The translations under genes were made by a program, and so were the position numbers. Shown one piece after another: positions 37,068 to 45,793 of a DNA stretch of 64,000 nt. The notes beneath the pieces are model-generated. The model did no database searches and was not told the DNA's origin. It saw nothing but the letters and a program-made list of their open reading frames with translations. This stretch comes from Streptomyces sp. NBC_01217 (GTDB lineage: Bacteria; Actinomycetota; Actinomycetes; Streptomycetales; Streptomycetaceae): NCBI RefSeq assembly GCF_035994185.1, contig NZ_CP108538.1, positions 3,410,001-3,474,000 of the forward strand, given 5' to 3'. The stretch's first letter is position 1, and every line of letters starts with the position of its first letter.

Positions 37068-38747
37068 TCAGGCGCCGTTGCTGCCGTTGCTGCCGCTGTC
37101 GCCGCCCAACTTCGAGACCCAGTCCGTGAAGCTGGAGACGGCGTCGCTGATCGCCTGCCAGTAGCTCTTGCCCTGGCCGATCCAGTCCTGCAGCGGGGTC
37201 AGTTCCCAGATCAGCCAGCCCGCGACGAACAGCAGCACCAGGGTGAACAGACAGCCCTTGAGGCAGCCGAGGCCGGGGATCTTCATCGGGTTGGCGTTGC
37301 CCTGCCTCGGCTCGCGGGGCTGGCGCGGCACCGGCTGCTGGGGCGCCGGCTGCTGCGGGGGCGCGTACTGCTGGCGCTGGGGCTGCTGCGGCTGCTGGTA
37401 CTGGGGTTGCGGCTGGTACTGCTGCTGCCGGGGCTGGGGGTACTGCTGCGGCTGCTGGTACTGCTGATGCTGCGGCGGCTGCTGCCGTCGCTGAGGCTGC
37501 TGGGACTGCTGCTGCGGCTGGGAGCGCTGGGGCCGGCGGCGCAGCGGGTCCTGGCTCGGGTCGAGGTACTGGACCTGCGTCTGCTCGTTGCGGTCGCGGG
37601 CCGCCCGGAGCTGGGACTGCCAGGGGTGCGGCTCCTCGGGCTGCGGCGGGCCGTCCGGGTGCGGCGGTACGGGCGGCATGACCGTGGTCGGGTCGGCGTG
37701 CCCGCCCGCGCCCTGGCCCGGGCCGGGGGCGTGCTGCATGACGCTGGTCGCGGCGTTCGGATCGTACGAGCCCGCGTTGCCGGGCAGCACCTGGGTCGGG
37801 TCGGCCGCTCCGGGGGTCCGGGGCACGGCCGTCGGCGCGGGGTCGGGTGCGAGCAGGGCGCCCACGCCGTCGGCCGCCGCGATCTGGGCGGAGTTGGCGT
37901 GCACACCGATGCCGGCCGCGACGGTGCGCAGTCCGCGGGCCAGGTTCTCGGCGCTGGGCCGCCGGTCCGGGTCCTTGCTCAGGCAGCGCTCTATGACCGT
38001 CCACAGCGGGGCCGGGACGGTGGTGGGGCGGCGGGGTTCCTCGCTGAGGTGCCGGTGCAGGACTTCGAGGGCGGTGCCGCCGGAGAACGGCGGGCGGCCT
38101 GTGACCAGCTCGTACAGCAGGATGCCCGCGCCGTAGATGTCGACGGCGGAGGTCTGCGGGCGGCCCTCGGCGGACTCCGGCGCCACATAGGCGGGCGTGC
38201 CGACGAACTCATGGGTCCGGGTGAGCCCCGGGGAGTCGGCCAGACGCGCGATGCCGAAGTCGGTGAGCATCGGGTGCATCTGGCCGTCGCGCTCGTCGAG
38301 CAGGACGTTGGCGGGTTTCAGGTCGCGGTGGACGACGCCGTCGGCATGGCTGGCGGCGAGCGCGTCCGCGATCTGCGCGGTGAGCAGCGCGGCGGCGACC
38401 GGGGTGAGCGGGCCGTTCTCGCGCAGGTAGCGGTGCAGGTCGGGGCCGTCGATCAGGTCCATGACGAGGGCGAGGAGATCGCCTTCCACGACCAGGTCGC
38501 GGGTGCGCACGATGTTCTCGTGGGTGAGCCGGAGCAGCACGGAGCGCTCGCGCAGGAACCGCATCACGACGTCCGCGTCGTTGGCGAGCTCCTCCTTCAG
38601 GACCTTGATCGCCACGGTCTCGCCGGGCTGGCCGGCGACGGCCGCCTCGGCGCCCGCGGTCTCCCGCTGGCGGGCACGCCAGACGGTGCCCGTGGCGCCG
38701 CGTCCCAGCGGCTCCTCCAGGAGGTACTTGCTGCCTACCGGCCGCAC
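37068..38747 (-). CDS. pkaA: Membrane-associated Ser/Thr protein kinase, PkaA-like
   Basis: The 559-residue kinase has the P-loop GRGATGTV (15-22), catalytic Lys48, HRDLKPAN near 139-146, DFG near 162 and activation segment TRTHEFVGTPAYVAPE. Residues about 390-480 are a Gln/Pro/Tyr-rich low-complexity linker, unusual in length, followed by one membrane span near 499-516 and a short Ser/Gly outer tail. It matches S. coelicolor PkaA, a kinase reported to affect aerial growth. The GTG at 38747 has a GGAG site 9 bases upstream. It is divergent from the FHA/FtsK-like gene, which could be a phosphorylation target. Confidence 0.9.
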   Translation of the reverse strand: MRPVGSKYLLEEPLGRGATGTVWRARQRETAGAEAAVAGQPGETVAIKVLKEELANDADVVMRFLRERSVLLRLTHENIVRTRDLVVEGDLLALVMDLIDGPDLHRYLRENGPLTPVAAALLTAQIADALAASHADGVVHRDLKPANVLLDERDGQMHPMLTDFGIARLADSPGLTRTHEFVGTPAYVAPESAEGRPQTSAVDIYGAGILLYELVTGRPPFSGGTALEVLHRHLSEEPRRPTTVPAPLWTVIERCLSKDPDRRPSAENLARGLRTVAAGIGVHANSAQIAAADGVGALLAPDPAPTAVPRTPGAADPTQVLPGNAGSYDPNAATSVMQHAPGPGQGAGGHADPTTVMPPVPPHPDGPPQPEEPHPWQSQLRAARDRNEQTQVQYLDPSQDPLRRRPQRSQPQQQSQQPQRRQQPPQHQQYQQPQQYPQPRQQQYQPQPQYQQPQQPQRQQYAPPQQPAPQQPVPRQPREPRQGNANPMKIPGLGCLKGCLFTLVLLFVAGWLIWELTPLQDWIGQGKSYWQAISDAVSSFTDWVSKLGGDSGSNGSNGA

Positions 38748-39248
38748 GTCATGCGCTCCCTGCAGATCGTGGTGCTTACGGTGCTCCCGGATACACCCGG
38801 GAGTTCCGGCCCACTCTAGTGGGGTGACCGGCGAGGTCGGGCTGGTCCGCCCGGTTGCCTCCGCCGCACCTGTCCGCCGGCTCCGGGTGCCTCCTGGAAG
38901 GAGGTACCGGCCGGTTGCGGAACAAGACGCTCACACCGGGCGGATGGTTGCCGCACAGACGTGCGACGAACCTCTCCCAGCACCCTCCCGTAAGGAATCG
39001 GCCACCGTCGAGAACGTTCCAAGCAGGCACTTATGGGCGCACAGCCGACCTTTCAAGATCACTTAGCGGTGACCCCCGGGCGTGTTGTCAGTGGCAGGTG
39101 CGAGGATGCCTCCAGCACGGACTGTGGGCTCAGGGAGCCCTGCGGTGCGTGACGAACCTGTACCGGACGACGCGTCCGTGTCGGGTGGGGGGAATCACAG
39201 GGCGTTTCCCCTGCCCGGCGCCCCGCGCAGAAGGGACCGCTGACGGCG
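38748..39248. other. Divergent promoter region between pkaA and the FHA/FtsK-like gene
   Basis: This 500-bp stretch has no convincing gene. At 38784-38803, CTCCCGG and CCGGGAG form a perfect 7-bp dyad with a six-base centre, 37-56 bp before pkaA; it may be an operator or leader hairpin. A second imperfect hairpin (GGTGCCTCC paired with GGAGGTACC) lies near 38886-38908. Confidence 0.4.
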
Positions 39249-42200
39249 ATGCAGATCCGGCTGACCGTCCTCGCGCCGCGCAGCGGCCAGACCCCGGCGC
39301 GCGCCTGCGACGTGCTGGTCACCGCCCCGCCGGGGACGGCGCTCAACACCGTGACGTCCCAGCTGGCCGCGGCCGTCTCCGGGCCAGACGGCTCGCTCGG
39401 CAGCGGCGCGGTGGTGCTGTATGCCGGGCGTGAGCGGCTCGACGCGCAGCGATGTGCGCTGGGTGAGCCCCCGCTGGTGGACGGAGCGGTGCTCTCCCTC
39501 CAGGTCCCGGGCGAGGACGAGGCGGTGGACGACGCCGTTCCGGCACAGCTGCACGTGGTCGCGGGGCCCGACGCGGGCGGGGTCCATCTGCTGCACGGCG
39601 GCCGGATAAGGATCGGCCGCTCCACCGAGGCGGACGTCCCGCTCGACGATCCCGATGTGTCCCGGCTGCACTGCGCGGTGACGGTCTCCGCGGACGGCCT
39701 GGTCGCGGTGGCCGACCTGGGCTCCACCAACGGCACCCTGCTCGACGGCAGGGAGGTCGGCGACCGCCCGGTCCGCCTGAAGCCCGGCGCGCTGCTGCGG
39801 CTCGGCGAATCGTCGCTCCGGCTGACCTCCGGCGCGCGTACGCCGACGCTGGCGACGGCCCCGGACGGCGAGGGACATCTACGGGTGTCCGGTACGGCGG
39901 CCGCGGGCGCCGCCGACGACGGCTTCGCCGAGGAGTACGGCTCCGGCCACGGTTACGCCCCGGCCGCCCCTACCCCGCATGAAGGACCCGGCGCCTCTCA
40001 CACGTACGGGAGCGGCGACGGCGGATCGGACACCGGCCGCCCGCCCTCCACCGAGCGCTCCCCCCGCTTTCCGGACGACGAAACGCCCCGCCGGGGCGGG
40101 ATAGGTGCCTGGGCACGCAGACTCGCGGGCAACAAGGGCGAGCCGGTGCACGAGGCGGCACCCGATGAGACGGGCGCGGCCGAACAGCCCTTCCCGGCCA
40201 CCTCCCCCGTGATGCCCTCGGGGGCCGCCCCGGAGAGCACCTGGCCCGACCCCTCGGCCGTGCTGCTGACCGCGCTCGGCCCCGGCCCCCGCCTGTGGGA
40301 GCGTGACACGGCGCATCCGGAGGCACTCGTGGTGCGTCTGGGGACGACGGACCGGGCCGGGCTGCCCGCCGTGCCGGTGACCGTGGCGCTGCGGGAGGCC
40401 GGTTCCCTCGGCCTCGCCGGGCCGCGGACCCGGCTGGCCGGACTCGCTCGTTCCACGGTCGCGCAGCTCGCCGCGCTGCACTCCCCCGCCGATCTGGAGA
40501 TCGTCCTGATCAGCACGGACCGCGCCCGCGGCGCGGACGAGCGCAGGCGCGAGTGGGCCTGGCTCGGCTGGCTGCCCCATCTGCGGCCGATGCACGGCCA
40601 GGACTGCCGGCTGCTCCTCGCGTACGACCGCGAGCAGGCCGCCGCCCGTACGACGGAGCTGGTGCGCCGGCTGGACGACGGACCTCTCGGGCCCGGCTGG
40701 GCGAGCCTGGACCGGAGCACGGTCGCCGAGGCCGCCGCGCAGTACACGGGTCCGTACACCGTGGTGATTCTCGACGGCGACCCCGGCTCGGCGGTGCTGC
40801 GCGAGAACACCGCGCGGCTGGCCGCCGCGGGTGCCGCCGCCGGGATCCATCTGATCTGCCTGGCCGAGACCCCGGCCGCCACACCCACCTCGCCGGTCGC
40901 GGCGACGTACGAGGCCGCGTGCCACGCCTCGATCGCGTTCCGCGAGTGCGGGGCGGTGGCGATGCTGAGCGGCGACGTGGCGACGGCGCTGCGGCTGCTG
41001 CGCACGGCGGACGGCCGGGCCGCGGGCCACGGCACGGTCGCCGCGGTGGACGCGGTGTCGGCGCACTGGGCCGAGCGGTTCGGCCGGGCGCTGGCCCCGC
41101 TGCGTACGGAGGGTTCGGCGACAGCCCACGGCCGGTCCGCCTCGGCCGCGCTCCCGCCGACCGCCCGTCTGCTGGACGAGCTGGGTCTGGCCCGTGCCAC
41201 CCCGGCCTCCCTGATGGCACGCTGGGCCTCCACGGCGGACCACCAGCCCGGCGCCACGGTCAGCGGCTCGGGCCGCTGGTCCGGCGGGCCCGCGGGCGCC
41301 GGTGGTGTTGCGGGCGCGGCCGAGACGGATGCCCGCGGTTCGGGCCGTACGGAGTACCCGCGCGGCACGGGTCCGCGCGTCGGCGCCCAGCGCACGAGCG
41401 GCGAGGGCGGATACGGCCCGGGCCCGGGCCGCACCCTGTACCCCGGCAGCGAGACCACCACCCACGTCGGCACAGCGGGCCACGGCCTCGCGCGCGACGA
41501 CACCCGCGACACCCACGGCTCGGGGCGCACCCCGTACCCGGGGCATTACGGCGGTTCGCCCGGGGACACCCCCAGCTCCCGCACCGTTCCCGGGTCCGGC
41601 ACCTGGAGCGGTGGCGATGCCCAGGGGGCCGCCAGTCTCCCTTCCACCGGGTCCGGGCGGACCTCGAACCGGGTCAGCGGTCCGCGCGGCGGCGACACAC
41701 CCCGGGTCGCGGCCCGGGGCTCCGAGAGCGGGGCGGCGGCCGTACGTACCGCCGTGGACACCGACACGAACACGGACGCGAGCACCAAAACGCCCGCCTC
41801 CACCGAAGGCACCGCTGCCGTGGCCGCGGGCCGTCCCGTCGTGGTGCTCGGGGCCGGGCCCCGGGGCGCGGTCGGTGTGGATCTGGCGGAGGAGGGCCCC
41901 CATCTCCTCATCGAGGGGCCGTCCGGCAGCGGACGTACGGAGCTGCTGCGGGCCGTCGCCGCCTCGCTGGCCGCGGCCGCCCGGCCCGACCGGCTGGGCC
42001 TGCTCCTGGTCGACGGCGCCGGTGGCGAGCGCGGCGAGAGCCTGCGCCCGTGCACCGAGCTCCCGCACGCGTTCGCCCACCTGGTGGCCTCCGATCCGGT
42101 CAGGATGCGGGAGTTCGCGCAGGAGCTGGGCGGCGAGCTGAAGCGGCGCGCCGAGCTGCTCGGCCCGTACGACTTCACCGAATGGCATCACCGGCACGAG

Positions 42201-42860
42201 GTGGCGCAGCGGATGGTGGGCCAGCGCCCGCCGAGCGCCGCGGAGCAGCGCGGCGACGTGGACTCCCCGATGAGCGGCACGCTGCGGCTGAGGCCCGCCG
42301 CCGCGCGGTCCACGGACCCCGGTCCCTCCCCGCTGCCCCGGCTCGTCGTCCTCGTCGACGACTTCGACGCGCTGGTCGCCCCGGCGCTCGGCAGCCCCGG
42401 CCGCCCCGCCGCGGGTTCGGTCGTGCGGGCCCTGGAGGCCGTGGCGAGGGACGGCGGCAGGCTCGGCGTCCATCTGGTCGCGACGTCCGCCCGCCCGGAC
42501 CGTACGGACGACACGGACCTGGCTCATGGCGCCCGGCTGCGCATCGTGCTCGACGCGCCGGTCGTCCCGCAGTCACCGGAGGACCCGGCGCCCGGACGGG
42601 GCAGGCTGGGGCATCCGGACGGGCGGGTGACCCCGTTCCAGGGCGGCAGGGTGACGGGGCGCATTCCGCGTACGGCGACCCTGCGCCCCACCGTCGTCCC
42701 GCTGGAGTGGGAGCGGATGGGCGATCCGCCGACCAGGCGCCCGGTCCGTGAGCTGGGCAACGGTCCGACGGACCTGGCGCTGCTGGCCAGTGCGCTGGAG
42801 CGGGCGGCCCGGTCGGTGAACGCCGAGCCGATAGCCCCGTTCGGGCCCGTTCACACCTGA
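39249..42860 (+). CDS. YukD-like/FHA/FtsK-type ATPase-like protein (EccC/EssC-related)
   Basis: The 1203-residue protein begins with a ubiquitin-like YukD-type segment (about 1-85), then an FHA phosphothreonine-binding domain (RIGRSTEADVPLDD, SRLH, DLGSTNGT, about 116-185), an EccC-like core (GLARSTVAQLAALHSPADLE and WAWLGWLPHLRPM, about 370-450), a low-complexity linker with repeated GSGRT-x-YP motifs (about 665-850) and a final FtsK-like ATPase fold. Its Walker A reads GPSGSGRTE near residue 893, with Arg in place of the essential Lys; Walker B is LVVLVDDFD. This order resembles the type VII secretion ATPase, but no WXG100, EccB, EccD or mycosin gene is near. ATP hydrolysis is doubtful. Confidence 0.82.
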   Translation: MQIRLTVLAPRSGQTPARACDVLVTAPPGTALNTVTSQLAAAVSGPDGSLGSGAVVLYAGRERLDAQRCALGEPPLVDGAVLSLQVPGEDEAVDDAVPAQLHVVAGPDAGGVHLLHGGRIRIGRSTEADVPLDDPDVSRLHCAVTVSADGLVAVADLGSTNGTLLDGREVGDRPVRLKPGALLRLGESSLRLTSGARTPTLATAPDGEGHLRVSGTAAAGAADDGFAEEYGSGHGYAPAAPTPHEGPGASHTYGSGDGGSDTGRPPSTERSPRFPDDETPRRGGIGAWARRLAGNKGEPVHEAAPDETGAAEQPFPATSPVMPSGAAPESTWPDPSAVLLTALGPGPRLWERDTAHPEALVVRLGTTDRAGLPAVPVTVALREAGSLGLAGPRTRLAGLARSTVAQLAALHSPADLEIVLISTDRARGADERRREWAWLGWLPHLRPMHGQDCRLLLAYDREQAAARTTELVRRLDDGPLGPGWASLDRSTVAEAAAQYTGPYTVVILDGDPGSAVLRENTARLAAAGAAAGIHLICLAETPAATPTSPVAATYEAACHASIAFRECGAVAMLSGDVATALRLLRTADGRAAGHGTVAAVDAVSAHWAERFGRALAPLRTEGSATAHGRSASAALPPTARLLDELGLARATPASLMARWASTADHQPGATVSGSGRWSGGPAGAGGVAGAAETDARGSGRTEYPRGTGPRVGAQRTSGEGGYGPGPGRTLYPGSETTTHVGTAGHGLARDDTRDTHGSGRTPYPGHYGGSPGDTPSSRTVPGSGTWSGGDAQGAASLPSTGSGRTSNRVSGPRGGDTPRVAARGSESGAAAVRTAVDTDTNTDASTKTPASTEGTAAVAAGRPVVVLGAGPRGAVGVDLAEEGPHLLIEGPSGSGRTELLRAVAASLAAAARPDRLGLLLVDGAGGERGESLRPCTELPHAFAHLVASDPVRMREFAQELGGELKRRAELLGPYDFTEWHHRHEVAQRMVGQRPPSAAEQRGDVDSPMSGTLRLRPAAARSTDPGPSPLPRLVVLVDDFDALVAPALGSPGRPAAGSVVRALEAVARDGGRLGVHLVATSARPDRTDDTDLAHGARLRIVLDAPVVPQSPEDPAPGRGRLGHPDGRVTPFQGGRVTGRIPRTATLRPTVVPLEWERMGDPPTRRPVRELGNGPTDLALLASALERAARSVNAEPIAPFGPVHT

Positions 42861-43002
42861 GGGGATACCTGTTCCGTACATTCACTGACATCATGTCACG
42901 AGCCCATCACGATCATCGAGTTGGGACCGGAAGCGGTATTGCGGCGCCGTTACACCGGGCGTAGGACTGTGCGCACACGACGACGTGAGAGACGGGGCAG
43001 CG

Positions 43003-44370
43003 ATGCGCACAACCCTTCGGATCAGCAGGGCCGCCGTGGTGTTCACAGCCATAGGTGCACTGGCCCTCACCGGTTGCGGCGACGACGGTGGCAGCGGGAA
43101 AGGCAAGCCGGACAAGAGCTCCGGGGGCGGCGACAAGAACTCGTCGGGCGTCACACTGCCGAAGCTGGACGGCGAGAAGCTCTCGGTCGCGGCGGTCTGG
43201 ACCGGGGTCGAGCAGGCCAACTTCGTCAAGGTCCTCAAGGAGTTCGAGAACCGCACGGGGGCGACGGTCACCTTCGTCCCGGCGCAGGACCCGATTGTCA
43301 ACTTCCTCGGTACGAAGATCGCGGGCGGTCAGCCGCCGGACGTCGCGATGATCCCGCAGGTCGGCGCGATCCAGCAGGCCGCCGAGAAGAAGTGGGCCAA
43401 GCCGGTCGGCGCCGAGGCCAAGGCCCAGCTGGCCAAGAACTACGCGAAGGTCTGGCAGGACCTCGGCACCGTTGACGGCACCCAGTACGGCGTCTACTTC
43501 AAGGCCGCCAACAAGTCCCTGATCTGGTACAACGCCCAGGCGTTCGAGAACGCGGGCGCGTCCGAGCCGAAGACCTGGAAGGACTTCCTGGCGACGGCCG
43601 AGACGGTCTCCGCCTCGGGTGTCACCCCTGTCTCGGTCGGCGGCGCGGACGGCTGGACCCTCACCGACTGGTTCGAGAACATCTATCTCTCCCAGGCGGG
43701 CCCGGAGAAGTACGACCAGCTGGCCAAGCACGAGATCAAGTGGACGGACCCGTCCGTCAAGGACGCGCTGACCACGCTCGCGGAGCTGTTCGGCAAGCCG
43801 TCGCTGATCGCGGGCGGTGCCGATGGCGCACTGCAGACGGAGTTCCCGGCCTCGGTCACCCAGACCTTCACCGGCGGCGACCAGCCAAAGGCCGCGATGG
43901 TATACGAAGGCGACTTCGTGGCCGTCAACATCGCGCAGACGAAGGCGAAGATCGGGACCGACGCCAAGGTGTTCCCGTTCCCGGCGGTCGGCGCCGAGTC
44001 CCCCGTGGTGACGGGTGGCGACGCGGCGGTGGCGCTGAAGGACGGCAAGGGCGCCCAGGCGCTGCTGACCTGGCTGGGTTCGACGGACGCGGCGAAGATC
44101 ATGGCCGAGCAGGGCGGGTTCATCTCGCCGAACAAGTCCCTGGACGCCGCCGCGTATCCGAACGAGGTGCAGAGCACGATGGCGAAGGCGCTGATCGCGG
44201 CCGGTGACGCCGTCCGGTTCGACATGTCCGACCAGGCCCCGCAGTCGTTCGGCGGGACGCCCGGGAAGGGCGAGTGGAAGACCCTCCAGGACTTCCTGAA
44301 GAACCCGAAGGACATCGCGGGGACCCAGGCGAAGCTGGAGTCCGACGCGGCCAAGGCGTACAAGAGCTGA
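43003..44370 (+). CDS. Sugar-binding lipoprotein of an ABC importer
   Basis: This 455-residue solute-binding protein of the SBP_bac_1 family has a lipoprotein signal ending ALTGC (about residue 24) and a Gly/Ser/Lys linker before the binding fold, which begins KLSVAAVWTGVE. I start it at the ATG at 43003, six codons inside the longest frame, where the signal peptide begins behind a GGGG ribosome site. It is first in a three-gene operon with two permeases and no ATPase; MsiK is the probable energiser. The sugar is unknown, possibly an alpha-glucoside, judging only from family resemblance. Confidence 0.92.
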   Translation: MRTTLRISRAAVVFTAIGALALTGCGDDGGSGKGKPDKSSGGGDKNSSGVTLPKLDGEKLSVAAVWTGVEQANFVKVLKEFENRTGATVTFVPAQDPIVNFLGTKIAGGQPPDVAMIPQVGAIQQAAEKKWAKPVGAEAKAQLAKNYAKVWQDLGTVDGTQYGVYFKAANKSLIWYNAQAFENAGASEPKTWKDFLATAETVSASGVTPVSVGGADGWTLTDWFENIYLSQAGPEKYDQLAKHEIKWTDPSVKDALTTLAELFGKPSLIAGGADGALQTEFPASVTQTFTGGDQPKAAMVYEGDFVAVNIAQTKAKIGTDAKVFPFPAVGAESPVVTGGDAAVALKDGKGAQALLTWLGSTDAAKIMAEQGGFISPNKSLDAAAYPNEVQSTMAKALIAAGDAVRFDMSDQAPQSFGGTPGKGEWKTLQDFLKNPKDIAGTQAKLESDAAKAYKS

Positions 44371-44374
44371 CGGG

Positions 44375-45793
44375 ATGACGACAGCCGCAGCGGGGGGCGC
44401 CGAAGCGGTGCCCCCCGCCGACAAGCATCCGTCCGGACAGCCGTCGCTGCCCGCACCCAGAAAGCCGTCCGACACCCCGGCCGGCGGCCCGGGACGCAGC
44501 CGCAGGAGTGTGACCGGCACCCGCCGGATCTTCGCGGCGCTGTTCCTGGCGCCCGCGCTGGTGCTGCTGGGCGCGCTCGTGGTCTATCCGATCGTGTACT
44601 CCGTCTACCGGTCGTTCTTCGACCAGGCGGGTACGGGCTTCGCCGGACTCGACAACTACAAGGCGCTGTTCACGGACGACACCATCCGTACGGCGGTCAA
44701 GAACAACGCGATCTGGGTGGTGTTCGCGCCGACGGTCTCCACGGCCCTCGGGCTGATCTTCGCGGTGCTGACGGAACGGATCCGCTGGGGCACGGCGTTC
44801 AAGCTGATCGTCTTCATGCCGATGGCGATCTCCATGCTCGCCGCGGGCATCATCTTCCGGCTGGTGTACGACGCGGCCCCGGAACGCGGGGTCGCCAACG
44901 CCGTATGGGTGGGTGTGCACGACACGTTCGCCGAGTCGGCGGGCTATCCGAAGGCGCATCCGCTGCCCGTCCACCCGCTCAAGGAGGGTGGCGGCGGCTC
45001 GTTCGTCACCAAGGCGCCGGTACGGGCCGGGCAGCCGGTGCAACTGCCGCTGGTCGGCGTGGCACCGGCGAAGATGCCGACGGACGCGAAGCCCGCGAAG
45101 GCCGCCGCGACGGAGGCCGGGAAGATCACCGGCACCGCGTGGCTGGACTTCACCCGGGGCGGCGGCGGAAAGCCCAATGTCATCGACGCCAAGGAGTTGG
45201 GGCTCAAGGGCATCAAGGTGGAGGCGGTCAAGGACGGCAAGGTGGTCGCCTCGGCGACGGCGGGCGCGGACGGTACGTTCACCCTGCCCGCCTCGGCCGA
45301 CGGCGCCGGACTCCGGCTCCCCGCCTCGAACTTCAACGAGCCGTACAACGGAGTCGAATGGCTGGGCCCGACCCTCGTCACCCCGGGGATCATCGGCTCC
45401 TACGTCTGGATGTGGGCCGGGTTCGCGATGGTGCTGATCGCCGCGGGCCTGGCGGGCCTGCCGCGTGAACTCCTCGAAGCCGCCCGGGTGGACGGCGCGA
45501 ACGAGTGGCAGGTCTTCCGCCGGATCACGGTGCCGATGCTGGCGCCCGTCCTCGCAGTGGTGCTGGTCACGCTGATGATCAACGTCCTGAAGATCTTCGA
45601 CCTGGTCTTCATCATCGCACCCGGCTCCTCGCAGGACGACGCGAACGTGCTGGCGCTCCAGCTCTACCGCTCCTCGTTCGGCACGGACGCGGACCTGGGG
45701 ATCGGCAGCGCCATCGCCGTACTCCTGCTGCTGCTGGTGCTCCCGGTGATGTTCTTCAATATTCGCCGCATCCGGAAGGAGGGACGCCGATGA
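44375..45793 (+). CDS. MalF-type sugar ABC permease with a large inserted extracytoplasmic domain
   Basis: At 472 residues this is about 150 longer than usual. The normal parts are present: span 1 near 53-75, FAGLDNYKALF, spans 2 and 3, and later EAARVDGANEWQVFRRITVP, the EAA loop. Between spans 3 and 4, at about residues 175-328, there is an extracytoplasmic insertion whose second half (TGTAWLDF, GLKGIKVEAVKDGKV, ATAGADGTFTLP) reads like a prealbumin-like, SdrD-B/CarboxypepD-regulatory fold. E. coli MalF has its P2 loop, which docks with the binding protein, at the same place. The gene starts 2 bp past the lipoprotein stop and overlaps the next permease by ATGA. Confidence 0.9.
   Translation: MTTAAAGGAEAVPPADKHPSGQPSLPAPRKPSDTPAGGPGRSRRSVTGTRRIFAALFLAPALVLLGALVVYPIVYSVYRSFFDQAGTGFAGLDNYKALFTDDTIRTAVKNNAIWVVFAPTVSTALGLIFAVLTERIRWGTAFKLIVFMPMAISMLAAGIIFRLVYDAAPERGVANAVWVGVHDTFAESAGYPKAHPLPVHPLKEGGGGSFVTKAPVRAGQPVQLPLVGVAPAKMPTDAKPAKAAATEAGKITGTAWLDFTRGGGGKPNVIDAKELGLKGIKVEAVKDGKVVASATAGADGTFTLPASADGAGLRLPASNFNEPYNGVEWLGPTLVTPGIIGSYVWMWAGFAMVLIAAGLAGLPRELLEAARVDGANEWQVFRRITVPMLAPVLAVVLVTLMINVLKIFDLVFIIAPGSSQDDANVLALQLYRSSFGTDADLGIGSAIAVLLLLLVLPVMFFNIRRIRKEGRR

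Noticed and set aside
39249..42860. A type VII (ESX) secretion locus
   Set aside because: Only the EccC/EssC-like protein is present. No WXG100, EccB, EccD, EccE or mycosin genes are found on either side.
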